NCBI GenBank assembly: GCA_025266875.1
Contig: JALLLT010000031.1
Coordinates: forward strand, 248,001-312,000
Direction of reading: 5' to 3'
Origin: Fennellomyces sp. T-0311
Taxonomy: Eukaryota; Mucoromycota; Mucoromycetes; Mucorales; Lichtheimiaceae
Length of the DNA: 64,000 nucleotides
Positions 23,190-35,551 of this stretch are shown here, piece after piece. The notes below the pieces were generated by a model, which saw only the letters and a list, made by a program, of their open reading frames with translations, was not told the origin of the DNA and ran no database searches. How positions within the stretch are numbered: the first letter of the stretch is position 1; every line of letters starts with the position of its first letter. The position numbers and the translations under genes are program-made.

Positions 23190-23731
23190 ATGAGTGAATC
23201 AGAAATCCCGCAAATGAAAACATCCAAGGTAATTGCATTTCATATCTGCTACTTTTCTCTGACAGCGGACGAATAGCGCCGCACTCGCAAGACTTCAAAT
23301 GAGTTGCAAGTGAAAGCGGAAAAAGACAGACGCATCGAGGAGACTCCTGATTTTGCTGCCGAAAATGAGGTGATTGTGGTAAGTAATTTGTTTTTCATTC
23401 TTAAAGATCTTCACACTGGGATTAGCTGTCTTCACGATCCCCCAGTCCAATACCACCACAACAACCGCGACAACAGCGATATTCTTTAAGGATAGCGTGT
23501 CTACTCATGAGCGGAATGCTCGTCGGACTACTCGCTCACTCGACAGTGAATGGATGGGTGAGCACGGAAGAGTTACGCGTAAATGGGGTTGATCAGGCAG
23601 TCAAGCACCTTCAACATATTCAAGATGGGATTGCGGAGTCCATCCTTGACTACCGGCATCGAATCGCAATGTTTGTGGAACCTGGCGACCACGTTTGCAT
23701 CTGCCGATGTCAACAACCATCATCATTGTAA
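23190..23731 (+). CDS. Possible small spliced gene, unrecognised
   Basis: A model with ATG at about 23190 encodes MSESEIPQMKTSK. A GT-AG intron ending GAATAG leads to RRTRKTSNELQVKAEKDR and then EETPDFAAENEVIV before a second donor GTAAGT at about 23379. Downstream, an open frame to TAA 23731 contains VDQAVKHLQHIQDGIAESIL. The frame linking the last part is unclear. I do not recognise the protein. Support comes from charged, non-random composition and plausible splice sites only. The gene would be divergent from the MFS pseudogene and convergent with the START gene. Confidence 0.35.
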
Positions 23732-23948
23732 GTAACTAGTACAGCCGAGAAAATTATATGTATATTTTCCCATCGTTAGTATACCAAAAATAGTCAAAAA
23801 TGTACAGTAAAGGGATATAGTTTTAGCAGTAACTGGACGCACACGCAAGTTTGCCCATATAATACGAGAGCACCATCGCTAAGAACACAACAGCCAGCTG
23901 CTGACTATTGAACGTTAGCTCGTCCGATATAATGATTATGTTATTATT

Positions 23949-26900
23949 CTACCCACGGACATTAGTACCTCTCATTTCGACTTCAAACGGTGCTCCTACC
24001 TGCTGTTGGGGAATTAATTTGTAGCCCTCCGGTAGCATATGCAGTACCCTGGTTGTCTGCTTAGAGGACGGAGGGAGTATCTTGGGTGATAGAGCTGGAG
24101 GGGTTGGAGTGGATGATCGTGCCTGAGCTAGCTTTTCGGCTGGCTTATGCTTCTCTTGTGGAGGCGATTCATCTCTCGTTTCATGTTCTTCCGGCTCCGT
24201 TGATTCTGGCACGCTTTCATTTCTTGCTTGTTCCACACCAGCGCTCTGCGGAGGGGTAACTAAAGAAGTACTGGTTGTTTCTGGGTTGTTTTGGGGTTGC
24301 TCCAATTTGCCTTCATTAGTGGCAGCAGCAGGTGGTGACTGTGGCGCTACGGGGACGGAAACCGGTGGTGCAGGGGCATTAGATCCAGCGACGATCGCCA
24401 ACCTCGGGACGATGGGCTGTCCGTTGCAAGTAAAACTAGGTTGTTGATTGTCATTGTGTTGCGCCGGAGAAATATCGACTATGACTTCTTTGCCATCCAC
24501 TTCCTGCGCAGTAGTATATACACGTATACTCGCCATGGATGAAGATAAGTCTGCGCGTGTACCGGTGTATGGCGTCAGCGTTGCGTGTATTCCGTATGGA
24601 TACCGAGAAGTGTGGATGCGTATGTCGGTGCACCATAACCTGTTGTTCTTTTTCCTTTGCTGTTCATGTTTGGCAATATATGCCACGCGATACGTGCCGG
24701 TGTCATTGTCGAATTCTTCAAAGGTTACCTTCCCGGCTACCCGACGAATATAAGGCGGACAACCATATCGGTTCATGTAGCTTGCCAATCTCGGGATGCA
24801 AAAGTTCGAGGTGGCAAGACTGCTTATCCAAGTAATATGAACTCCATCATCACCAGGCCGAAATATCCATCCATAAATATCCACTTGCAAGGGCTGTGCA
24901 TCACTTGGTTGCGGTTGCTGGGTATCATACACGCTCGTGGTTACCGTGGTAATCACTCCGGTTGTGGCGTCGGTTTCAATGCTTGTGACAGCATTTGTTG
25001 ATTCGGAAACGCCTTCTTGATTTCTCATGCACCAGTGGACAAGATAGTCTTTTTGGCTGAATCGTTCTAGAACCCGTCCTTCTTCGAATTGGTCATCCCC
25101 TAATGAACACCAGTCAGTATTATCCGACTTGGCATTAGGGTCTGTACATACACGCTTTACGTGATCCAAAGCATTGTACTGCCGAACACAGCTGCTCAGC
25201 ACTCCATTTATCAACAACAGTGCTGTCGATTCGTATCAACGGTATTCGGGATGATTGATTGTACCCGTATATCCGAATATCATTGTTCTCTTCTACCAGT
25301 GACCACGGATCTAGAGAGGCGGAAAGCCGTTTGAATAGATTCATTGCTCCTACTTTTTCGGAAAGATGGCGATGGGGTGGATAGAGTGGATGCGGTCGTA
25401 CAACTGATAGTGTCAGGGGTGCTTGTCGCTTTGCTATACTTGATTCGCTCATATTACTCAAGGAGCTTGTGCTACTTGGATCGACGGCGGGTTCAAACAG
25501 TGGAGACGCCGAATACGTCATGTCTTGCTCAGCAAATGTAATGCGTTTTTTCATAGTGTTATTTGCATTGGTTGCATCGCTGGAACGCTGCGAAGGCGAA
25601 GTTGATGGCATAGTTTGTGGCACTATGGGAGTAGTCGGATACCATGAGCTGCTTCAAAGACAAAACCATAGATGAGATGATGAAGCACATAGTCTTTTTT
25701 AATTCACTCAACTGGTTACTTAGTGCTGATACAGACGAGTTTGCCAAGAGCGATGGGCGTCGGGTGGATTGAAAACGACTGGTGCTTGCGGCACTCACTG
25801 AAGCAAACGGCGGTGAGGCGCAGGAGTTGGCAGCACGCATTTTTTGCGCGCGCATTCGCTCGGCCTTCTTTTGCAGATATTCGTTGACCAATGCAATGGC
25901 TAGGGGCCGACGCGCGAGCGACTTTTTCGCAAAGCTAGGCACCCAGCCCTTCAAATTCTCTTGAATGACATACGTGACCCGTGTGGCCGGAGTTGGTCCA
26001 GGTATGGGTTGCAACGCCCACCCTTGAAGCTGTTGCAAACATCTGTTACGAAAATGGAGTCAGGCAAGCACGCTGCCGCTCACCTTAATTTGCGCTCGGA
26101 CTCGTCCTTGGATGCGTGGCACGCGAGGCGTTTCAACACTTGTGCAAGCGAACAAAATAGCACCACCTTGAGTGCATTCAATCTTTTCGACGAGAGCCAT
26201 ATCGCGCGGCCGGTTGATACTATTGGCACAAAGACTGTTATTTGGGGGGGGGGGAGTTGGGGGACCCAGGGGATGGGGCGGGGGTGGAACACACAGTACA
26301 TAAGTCTTCTTATATATTTGTTCGCACGATGTGTGGACGTTACCTGGACGTGGGATTTGGCTTCGATACTTCATACGTTAACGACGTTGTTTCGTTGAGA
26401 TTCTCGACGAGGTTACCATCATCGTACCTTAATGGTCACAGGTTATTAGCACATTGTGGCTATATTTGACGCCGTTGCTTCATCAACATACTGCTCATCC
26501 CATAATTTGCGCATGCCGATCACGTAGAACACAGATTGCGGTGAGAAACCATGAATGACCGCCTCACCCTTAAAGATGGGTGTCTTGTCTGCTTTGTGGA
26601 GACCTCCATTTTTCATGTGAACGACCACACCGCTCTTTTTGTGCTTCAGCGTCTTTTTCCATCCATCACAGTCGTCCTCCCAGATAATCTGCTTAAGTGA
26701 CGACAGCGCAGATTCAGCTTGGTGTATGTGATACGCTGTTGATGTCAACAATGGATCAACAAAGCCAGACGAGGTGTGTGCCATTGACGCGAGCGACGGC
26801 ATAATTGGGTTGTTGTGTCGATTGCTCCAGCCTGTTTCATCTTCGTCGTCCTCGTCGTCACTGAACAAAGCCTTAAATTTACTGCCGACGGAAGCCGATG

Positions 26901-27012
26901 GCGTGGAGCGATGAGCTGTCAGAGGATCTTCCCATTCCGCCATGGCGAGATCGTGTTGTCGACCGAGCGATGAGTGAAGAGAACCAGCAGCTGCGACCGT
27001 TTGGTGTCTCAT
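23949..27012 (-). CDS. Protein with two START domains
   Basis: Lipid-binding StAR-related protein read leftwards. Exons are about 26492-27012, 26344-26427, 26084-26234, a fourth from 26029 to about 25668, and a last from about 25630 to 23949; the phases agree up to the last exon. START domain 1 contains WKKTLKHKKSGVVVHMK, KLWDEQYDDGNLVENL, RPRDMALVEKIE and GWALQPIPGPTPATRVTYV. A second START-like domain contains DPWSLVEENNDIRIYGY, DKWSAEQL, DYLVHWCMR and YGWIFRPGDDGVHITWI. A disordered, proline- and glutamate-rich tail follows. The frame of the second domain changes by one base near 25190 and no GT-AG intron repairs it. That is either a real frameshift or a sequence error. ATG 27012 is preferred, but the frame is open upstream. 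Confidence 0.8.
26235..26343. other. G-rich intron tract
   Basis: The intron between exons 2 and 3 of the START gene carries on the plus strand a run of about ten G followed by further G blocks (near 26245-26285). As the transcript is from the minus strand, the RNA has long C-runs upstream of the acceptor. It is unusual but probably neutral. Confidence 0.6.
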
Positions 27013-28099
27013 AGCTTTTGTTGCTGGCCACTCCTTTTTCAGCGAGTTGAAACGAAAAAGAGAAGGGGAAAGAAGATATAAAGCGTCGACGCGATCGTAG
27101 CACCTTTCAGATTTCAGTAGTGCAGCATCTGTACCACCCACCAATGACAAATATGGATGGCACCCACTACAGGAATCTACCTTGGATTCTTCTGAGACTA
27201 CAGGCAAATATATACAACAGATCATCGCCCCACAACCTGCATGTCATTGGCCTCTCCTGACGTAGATGCAACAGGGGGGAGTGGCAGCCACCTAGCAGAG
27301 CCAGCGTCTGCGACAAAGTTATTTTTATTTCCAAATCCGAGTGTTATTTCGAGAAAGAAAAAATGGACGTTTCTTGTTGCGCCTCACAGCCACGCCTTAA
27401 CTTTCAGCTATAACCGTGAATGTCGCGTGTGAATGGTGTGAGGGTGACACAGTGAGTGCCATCCAAGCGATATCTTTTATTTGGGAGATGCTGCAGCCCT
27501 ATTCAGAAAAGCACTTGTGTCTCCTCCCAATGTCAAAGAAGACAGGAATTTTTCTCTCCTTATTTCTTATCTGCGTACGTGGCTATGTCATCGCCAAGCT
27601 GTCAACATCAATTTATGTATCGTGGCAGTAACATGATGCAAGTGTATCAAAATAAACGGTTTTAGATATCGCAGCACAAACGTTATATTCACCAGAGACA
27701 TAATCGTTTCACTGTATTATGCATATGACGCGCTCGAGCAAAGGCGGAGCGCAAACAAGCTTTTGTGGTTGTTCTACTGTTTCCTGAAATGTTGTTTGCG
27801 ATGCGCTGCTTGCGCTCTGACTCGGAAACAGACCCGGACTGCAGCCGAGAGATCGTGTGTTGAGCGGGAGTTGGGGTGACGGACAAGTGACGATCATACC
27901 CATACCAAGCTGCTGCTCCGACAACTTCTGTTTGGAACGACAGCTGTTACAATAAAGCTGCAGGAAAGGCGTAAATCCGAACCTGTATTGTTTATCTGCA
28001 ACACCGAATGCTAATCCATTGTTGGAACGGACACATGGGGTCACCTGAGACCAATGCGGTATTTCCCTCTCACTCGATATCGAGCGACACGGCATCGCG

Positions 28100-28130
28100 T
28101 GTATATATAAAAGGGCCGACTGATTGGCCT
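28100..28130 (+). promoter_or_regulatory. TATA box and CCAAT-like box of MYND gene
   Basis: TATATATAAAAGG at about 28102-28114 lies about 85 bases before the ATG at 28191. ATTGG (inverted CCAAT) follows at about 28122. A pyrimidine tract runs from about 28143. The spacing fits a fungal core promoter. Confidence 0.6.
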
Positions 28131-28190
28131 TCGCGGGCATTATTCCTTCCTCCTCCTCCCGTTATACACTAATTACACTTATATTGTACC

Positions 28191-28892
28191 ATGCCATCCA
28201 TACTCTTCTTGAACAATAACATCCGTTTGGGCTCATTAGACAGATTCTCGAACCTATTTTCCTCTTCTTCCAAAAACAAGCCACTATCGTCGCAAGATGC
28301 TTCTATCACACTTCCCAATGGTGATATCCGTTCCATACTCGCTCAACCCGAACATATCAAGATTGTTTGTGATCACAGTCTTTTCCTCGCTGTCCTAGGC
28401 AGACAGGTCGATGAAGAGATGTTATGGTGTCTTGCCAAACGGCTCAAGCAACAAGAAGACCTAGAAACTGAATATCAAGAACACTCACAGTCGATTTGCT
28501 ATCGGCGGGCTATCCGGATTGTGATCTACTACTTTAGGGCCCATCATCACCATCCCAAATACTTCAAGAAATGTGCAGATGTTCCTGAGCCATGCTGTTG
28601 CCATTCAGAGGCTCAAGAAACCATTACAGAATTCCAGCAATCCGCCACAAACAAGATCCCCCAGATCCCGCATCCACAAGCCAGGATGATGTCCACTCGA
28701 ACAATGTCAGTTAGCAGCTACAGTACGAGCAGCAGTTATGCGTCGTCCACAGCGTCTTGTTGTAGCAATTGTGGTATCGAGAAGCGGGCGATGCCAGTTT
28801 GTGCCCGATGTAAATCTCAAGTCTACTGCAGCAATCACTGTCGTGTTGCACACAAGGCTATCCATCAACGGGAATGCACTGGTAGCCAATAA
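28191..28892 (+). CDS. MYND-type zinc-finger protein
   Basis: Single-exon gene of 233 residues. The C-terminal 40 residues form a MYND zinc finger: CSNCG, CARCKSQVYCSNHCR, then AHKAIHQREC, giving all seven cysteines and the histidine in the usual order. The first 140 residues include VCDHSLFLAVLG and a histidine-rich patch (RAHHHHPKYF). A serine-rich linker follows. MYND fingers bind proline-rich partners in transcriptional co-regulators, but nothing here shows which. The start follows a clear TATA box and has an ATG in good context (TACCATG). The gene is transcribed divergently from the START gene, across about 1.2 kb. Confidence 0.85.
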   Translation: MPSILFLNNNIRLGSLDRFSNLFSSSSKNKPLSSQDASITLPNGDIRSILAQPEHIKIVCDHSLFLAVLGRQVDEEMLWCLAKRLKQQEDLETEYQEHSQSICYRRAIRIVIYYFRAHHHHPKYFKKCADVPEPCCCHSEAQETITEFQQSATNKIPQIPHPQARMMSTRTMSVSSYSTSSSYASSTASCCSNCGIEKRAMPVCARCKSQVYCSNHCRVAHKAIHQRECTGSQ

Positions 28893-29102
28893 ATGGCATC
28901 ACGTTGGCGTTAGTGTTTCTCTCTTGTTTGTACTATCATGGGATTCTTGTAATTCTTTACACTGACAGGCTGCTAAATAAAAAAAAAAAGTTTTCACGCG
29001 CATAAATCAAGCCGCTCTTGTGGCCCTTTTTTGACTATATTGAAACGAACCCGCCCATGAAACCCTTTTTGTTTGTTTTCTATTTAATCAACTTGTAACT
29101 GT

Positions 29103-31260
29103 TTATCGTTTGACGTTTTCTTTTTCTAAACCGCGCTGGCTCATTGATTTCAGTAAGTTGGCTAGCGATGGATGGATCGCTTTTTGTCTCCCGTACACCT
29201 GTGCTTGTCGCCGACGCATGATTTTATAACGAGCTTTCGTCTCTTCGTCAACCCCTTGTATTTCCGTCAGTTTATACCTGACCGTCCAATTATCAGATGG
29301 CTTTTGAAGGACAACCGGCTCTCCATACTCAACCATCGTGCCGTTGACAAATGATTGGGTGGTTAGGGAGTAAAGCGTCAACTGGTCGTGTGGCTCGTAG
29401 ATCGTGTTTTTTGTTTGGAAAAACTCATCTGTAGACTCTTCGACGTTCTGTGTCTCATGACTGTCGGGTTCCTGTTCAACAAATATGTTCATAGCTCTCG
29501 GGCTTGAATCGAATGACAATCGCAATGACTATTGCATTATACAGCTAAGTTTGTTGGCCTTTGCCAAAAAGTGATACGCGGGTTTACCTTGTTTGGGTAT
29601 TTCGCTGTGACCTCATCGAGGACTGCATGAAACAATATCAGCACGTTGCGGAAAGATTCGTTGGCCATTTTGCTGCTGCCAAACACCCGGGCGTCCATTT
29701 CCTCCCGAGAAATGTACTGGAACCCAAACATTTTGCGAGTGTTGTGATATGCAACCAAGATTCCATCCATATGTCCGATTCTCACTTGGAAACTATATTT
29801 GAGGAAGACAGATCGCAGCATGTCATAGTATTCCCGTTCAAACGACTCATACAATCCATGCGATCGTCGCAGCGAGTAGCCCAAATAATCCTATGTACTT
29901 TGGTTTCAGCGGAAAAAATTACTGTCTCACCCCCTCTCCAGAATAAGCTACCTTGTAGTTTTGCATATCCAGTCTTACAGGGACAGCGGCGCGAGTTTTC
30001 AGATCAAACGTTTTTCTCGGCAGCCCTGGATGTTGACAGTCCAGCTGCGATCGTAGAAGAAGATGACCGATCTGCAACCTCGTTCAGCAGGTGTTGTATT
30101 GAACGGGAACCATTCCAGTTTACCTTTCCAAACGCATATGCTTCGGGCTGGTTGCGCTCTACCTCCGGTACAGGTGAGTCTGCATCCTTGAGATAACGTT
30201 CATACTCAGCAGGCTCCAGTGTCAACACTTTTTCCATGGATTTGCCCTTATTGTTTACCCTTTACTGAGTTACTGATGCTGGTACACCGCAGGATTAAAA
30301 ACACTGCCCGTTGTGCTGAGCTTACCATAGCTGATAGGATCGTTTCCCCAACATCCAAGCTCTTGTCCGCGTCGATTGCATACACGCCGTCTTTCCATCT
30401 GAGATTGATTGATGCAGGTGTTCTCGTGCCTCTGGTGAACTTGCTCGACTAGATCATAAGGTCAGCTCAACAAAGACGCAATTCATCGCCATCTTTCTCA
30501 CGTGCCATTGCTGAAAAGGTGCTTGATAGAACCGACGTATCCAACGGCTTGAACCGGCTGAGTAGAAAGTAGACTTGGGATAGCGCTCCTGAACAGGACG
30601 AGGTCGATCCGATATAGCGTATGTCCATTCCCCGTGCCATGTCCATCAGGTTCTAATGTGCCCGTTCTTGAGTATGGGTACGATAGAGAGTAATCCATAA
30701 ACAGAATAGGACATACCTCGTCTTTGGATGATGTGATATAAGGTGCTAGCATATCATAGTCGAATTCGGTTGGTTGCGTGATGTATTCTAAGAATGGCGT
30801 AAAGTTGTATTTTTGCGTTCGTGGGTCTTTTAGATAGTGTACGCCCGGACTATCCGAGGTCAATCGCGTGCGGCGGATGCTTCAAGAATTAGAACTTACT
30901 TGAACAGTACCCGGTCTAATCCATGCGCCAGTCTGGCTACTTCAGGCTGCTCAGGTGACTTGAGTTCTAAAAGTTTATTAGGTTGTCATGCCAAATGCAA
31001 CTAAGAAAAAAAACAGACTCACTCTGGTATCGAATGGACCGGTCTATTTTTCGCCACTGGCTAGCTGGACCCGCATATTTTCTCATTCGCATATCACTTT
31101 TAGCTACAATAACACTGTCCCCCTGCAGGCTTTTGTTAATATCATGACCTTGCTAACATCGGTAGGTGTTTTACTATGGATAGAGTTTCGGCGTTGCTGT
31201 CCAGGGGTTTCTCGCCAGCAGTAGCGGCAGCCGCAGCGGCCGCATTCCGAGCTTCCAGTG
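29103..31260 (-). CDS. PET127: Pet127-family mitochondrial RNA-processing protein
   Basis: Homologue of yeast Pet127, a mitochondrial membrane-associated factor for 5-prime processing and turnover of mitochondrial RNA. Conserved blocks in order are RLAHGLDRVLF, SPGVHYLKDPRTQKYNF, PYITSSKDE, MDIRYIGSTSS, FTRGTRTPAS, LRWKDGVYAIDADK, GKSMEKVLTL, RSQLDCQHPGLP, TFDLKTRAAVPVRLDM, FEREYYDMLRSVF and VRIGHMDGILVAYHNT. At least eight exons are joined by short GT-AG introns, and the stop is at 29103. Two points are unresolved. The 5-prime exon and start are unclear (31140-31530). In addition, the join after DTSVLSSTFSAMA near 30505 leaves a one-base phase mismatch with the obvious donor GTGAG, so a different donor or an indel is needed. 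Confidence 0.85.
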
Positions 31261-31299
31261 CGGTAAGTTTCTCTTTAAGAATGGTGCTTAGCCGTGTTG

Positions 31300-33640
31300 A
31301 TCTGGTTCTGTAGCCGCATGATTGCTCCCTCCGAGATGGCAGAATTGAGCATTGCCGTATGCCCAGCGGAATTCGCCACTTCATGAACATTGCAATTTGA
31401 CAGAACAAAGGAATGGTTAGTCCAAGCCGCATTATTGTCGTAGAATTGGTTCTCAGATCGAATTTTTGACAACATTTCAGCTGGTGATAGAAAAGAAGCG
31501 AAATGCGTCTTTTGATCGAATATAGAAACATATATATTTTGACGCTTTCTCGTAAAGCATGTTCTCTCGTAAGTTTTATGAAACGTTATTCGCATGTTTT
31601 GTCTACTGAGTGATATAGGTACCCTGAAACTACCCGTCCTAAAGCACTTCAAGTGACAAGTTGCCTGCTAAACAGCCATTTGCGCTCACACGGTAACTTT
31701 TTGGGATTTTTTTTACCCCTCCTCTATTTATAACAGGGAGCACAGTAGAATAGCTTATTAATAAATTGCATTGATGTTAGTAGTAGAGCAATACCACCAC
31801 GGCGCCGAAATGGGAAGTAAATAAACCGTGTATTTAGCGGCAAATTAAAATGCGGGAAGATATCAAGTTGGGGTTTCATGAACACCATCTATATGAGCTA
31901 AGTGATGATATCCGTACACAAATGTACCATCACAAAGGAAGATTAAATATTCGTCAAAGTGTAGATTACTTAATTTTTCTTAACAATCAGTCTAAAACAG
32001 TCGTACGTAACCCTGAGCATGTAGAACACCATTGTACTACTCCTGTGCGCACTGTTCAGCTTGTACATCTCGTATCGAAATTCCGAGACCTTCTTTTTGG
32101 ACAGGGTACCGCAAGCATAACATATTGGATAGATTCGTTTTTGTCCTTGATTGATATTAAAGAACTTTGCTAAAGCACAAGCAGGAGGTGGCAGCCTCAT
32201 TTAACATAGCGCTATTTCTATACTTGGCTTCATGGAACCTTAGCTTGGCGGTCAGATGTTACCAAAGAAGTTGAAAGATGGAAATGATCAGCATCTTGTG
32301 AACATGGCTTTTCTTTTTTTGCGTGACATCCAATTATCCTATCTGATCACCTCCGAAGGCAAAAATACATAGTGCTAGTAATAGTGAGTCAAGTCAAATA
32401 ATGGGGCTACTATCCCTTTAATCTTGATAGAGACAGCACCATGCGAAAGCATTTGTTGGTTTGCGTATGAGACCGCCCAAAGAAGGCGTTGCGATATGGA
32501 AGTCTTGAATTTCTAGCATGCGCACATTCTATCTTGCCATTTTTGACACGTCTAAGCATGTACTCCCCAAGCATGTGAAACCTTCACAGAGCACGGTAAA
32601 TCTACAATGACATTACTATTATTAAGGTTAAAAAATATAGGATACTCATAAAAGTCAGCGACGTAATTATAACTATTCCGTGGGACATGCCTTATACTTT
32701 CGATAAAGGATCAAATTTCACCCTTGTACTCAGATTAACTCGATAAACTCGTGGTTTGAGTTGCTTTAACACGGTGTTTAGCTGACTCTATAGGACCGCT
32801 CTCGTGGATCAAAAGATGACAAGCGGAAATAACCTTTTGCTTCTAATCGTTTAAGGCATAAAAACACACACGCTCTTGGCCTTTCTGAGTTTCGGACGTT
32901 GGAATTCGTAGGTCGATCTTAAAAGGGTAACTGTGTAATACTGTCGTATTACAAAATATGAGCCTTGGTGAATGTTCATTTCATAAGGCGGAGCATTTAG
33001 TATTTGATTAAAACACTTTAATCAAATTAGCGATCTACAGTTAATATAAAGAGCTCACTCTGAGCGCATAGTCAAGCGATAGTACATTAATGCAGGACAT
33101 AAAATCTTGGCGGATAATTGATCATGGCAAAGCGGTGGGATTACCGACCCATTGGAATCCTTCTGTTAAGATTGGGTGTAACATAGTCCATAGACACAAA
33201 CTTCCGCTATTCCCGACAGAACAGAAAGGGCTTCCTACCTGATATGTCGCAAGGATTGCGAGTTTGTACTAGGGCAAATAGTGGGTTATTGCCCCGGGCT
33301 CCTGCTTTTCTATTGGGCTAGTACGTCGTATGATCCGAGCAAAAAGTCTCAAGGTCTACGTGGCACAACTCTGTTTCGCTCTTTTTATTCTTATCAGTGA
33401 TACCTTTCACTGGTTTTCAGTTACATTCCGCGCAAGAAATACTGTCTTATGCAGCCTGTCTGTGCTTTATTATACAAGTGCTAGTTACACTATCTGGAAA
33501 TATCTAGTCCATTATTATTAATGAATCTCCACACACGAGCCATAATTCACAGACAGCACCCAGAAAAAAAAGAACTCAGGGCAAGAATAAAAAGGATAAG
33601 TGAGAGAGCCCCAGACACAACATCAGGTTTCTTTCAATTT
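31300..33640. other. Intergenic, no gene recognised
   Basis: About 2.3 kb. An open frame at 31850-32173 (+, 107 residues) and one at 31275-31652 (-, 125 residues) are the longest. Neither shows a motif I know. The latter could hold a 5-prime exon of the Pet127 gene. Long AT-rich parts look neutral. Confidence 0.4.
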
Positions 33641-33647
33641 TCCCATA

Positions 33648-34938
33648 ATGGTCGCAAAAGCAGCTATCCTTACAGAAGCACCTGCCACTGGGTCACCTTT
33701 CCCAAATGCAGTCGAGGTCAAGGAATTCGAGACTCCTGAGCCTAAGGAAGACGAAGCCGTTGTCAAGGTTCAAGCTGCTGCGTTAAATCATCGGTAATGT
33801 ATATTTAATATGACAGGGGATATGCACAGTGTATTAACTGGGAGCTATATTAGTGAGCTGTGGATCCTCAAGGGACTCTACCCTGAAATCGTCCACGGCG
33901 GTGCTATTGGAGCTGATGCCGTTGGTATAATCGAGAAGAAGGCCAGTAACTCAGACATCGAAGTTGGCACGCGTGTCCTGGTTTGCCCTAGTGTAAACTG
34001 GGCTTCGGATAAGCGTGGACCAAAGCCTAACGCCTTCCGAATTCTTGGCTTGTTACCTTCACCTGGTACTATTGCCGATACCATTACTATCGGTGGAGAA
34101 GAGGTTGTGCCATGCCCCGAGCATTTGTCTACTGATGAAGCTGCTGCACTCCCACTTGCTGGTCTCACTGCCTACAGGTAAGCACTAATAGTTCCAAATT
34201 TCGCTCGCTTTTAACTAATTTTCGTTAATCCTTCTAGAGCACTTTTCGTGAAAGCTGAGGCTAAACCCGGAGACCATGTATTGATCACTGGTATTGGCGG
34301 TGGTGTTGCTCTGTTTGCTCTACAATTTGCTGTTGTGTCCGGTATCAATGTCTATGTCACTTCATCCAGTCCCGAAAAGATTGAAAAGGCTATCCAGTGG
34401 GGTGCCAAAGGTGGTGTTGATTACAAAGATCGTAAGTTGGCACGTTTTATTACTTTGAGAAGTTATAATTTAACATAACACTATGTATAGCTGAGGCTTC
34501 CAAAAAGTTGAAGGAGATGTTGGGCGGTAACTACTTGTCAGCAATTGTAGATGGCGCTGGTGGTGCCATGTTTGATAACTTTGCAGAATTGATGATGCCC
34601 GGTGGTATCATTTCGCAGTATGGACAGACGGCTGGTCCCGGCGTCCGTTACACAATGGATTTGTGGTTTAACAATGTTGACTTGAGAGGCTCAACGATGG
34701 GATCACGTGCCGAGTTCAAGGAAATGGTAGCGTTTGTTGAAGAGCACAAGATCAAGCCTATTGTATCCAAAGTATTCAAGGGCTTGACTCAGGAAAATGT
34801 GGATGCCGCTATCTCTTATCTGAGGTACGTATATATCCAAGTTGAATGTGCATTTCTAATTTGTTATAATTTTTTCTGTACGCTATTAGTGAGGGACAAC
34901 AATTGGGCAAGGTTGTCATTGAAATCGATGAAGAGTAA
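33648..34938 (+). CDS. MDR alcohol dehydrogenase-like oxidoreductase 1
   Basis: Five exons, 33648-33793, 33854-34177, 34238-34431, 34491-34824 and 34890-34938, give 348 residues with every phase consistent. It is a medium-chain dehydrogenase/reductase. The N-terminal GroES-like fold (AAALNHRELWILKG, VHGGAIGADAVGII) is followed by the NAD(P)-binding Rossmann motif [16 protein letters not shown]. The C-terminal part contains [27 protein letters not shown] and KIKPIVSKVFKGL. Catalytic zinc ligands of classical ADH are not evident: the usual Cys position has N/H. So it is likely a zinc-independent, quinone oxidoreductase-type member. The substrate is unknown. It is the upstream member of a tandem pair. 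Confidence 0.9.
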
Positions 34939-35551
34939 ATTGCTCGTTTCTATTCTTTACTATATTTTGTATCTAGCTATCTATTGTAATTTAAAAATCT
35001 TCTGTTCCTATTTTCCTACATAGTTAATACGCTCCATTGGGGATGCTGTAATGTTCACAATAATTTCATGATCTCTCCATAGAAACCATCCGCCTGCTGC
35101 TACTTGGGTTTCATGTTACACAAGATGCATTAGACAACAAAATCTGTTGAATATGCGAATGGTTGACAGTTCAACTGTTTAGTCTGTAATCCAATCATGC
35201 TATATAGAAAACAAGAGCAAATGCATCGGTCAAAGCCTTGGAAAGCATAAAGTTGTTGCAAGCTTATTAAAAGCTGTGTATGACGCTGACCTGTGACAGA
35301 TTAGCCAAATGAATCCACTCACGGATGAGTTCGCAGAAGCAGCGACTATGCAATCATACTTCAGCTACACAAAAAGTCAATATATCTGGTGGTATACTAT
35401 ACATTATATAATAACCGCAAATAGTTTCGCTTAGACGATCTTTTTCCACGGTCATTGTAGTAGTGTGGGGTCAGAAGTTCGGAGTATCGCCCTTTCGCAT
35501 AAAGCCTTCAAGCTGACTAATAGGACCTTTTTACTTCCTCCGTTATAAATC

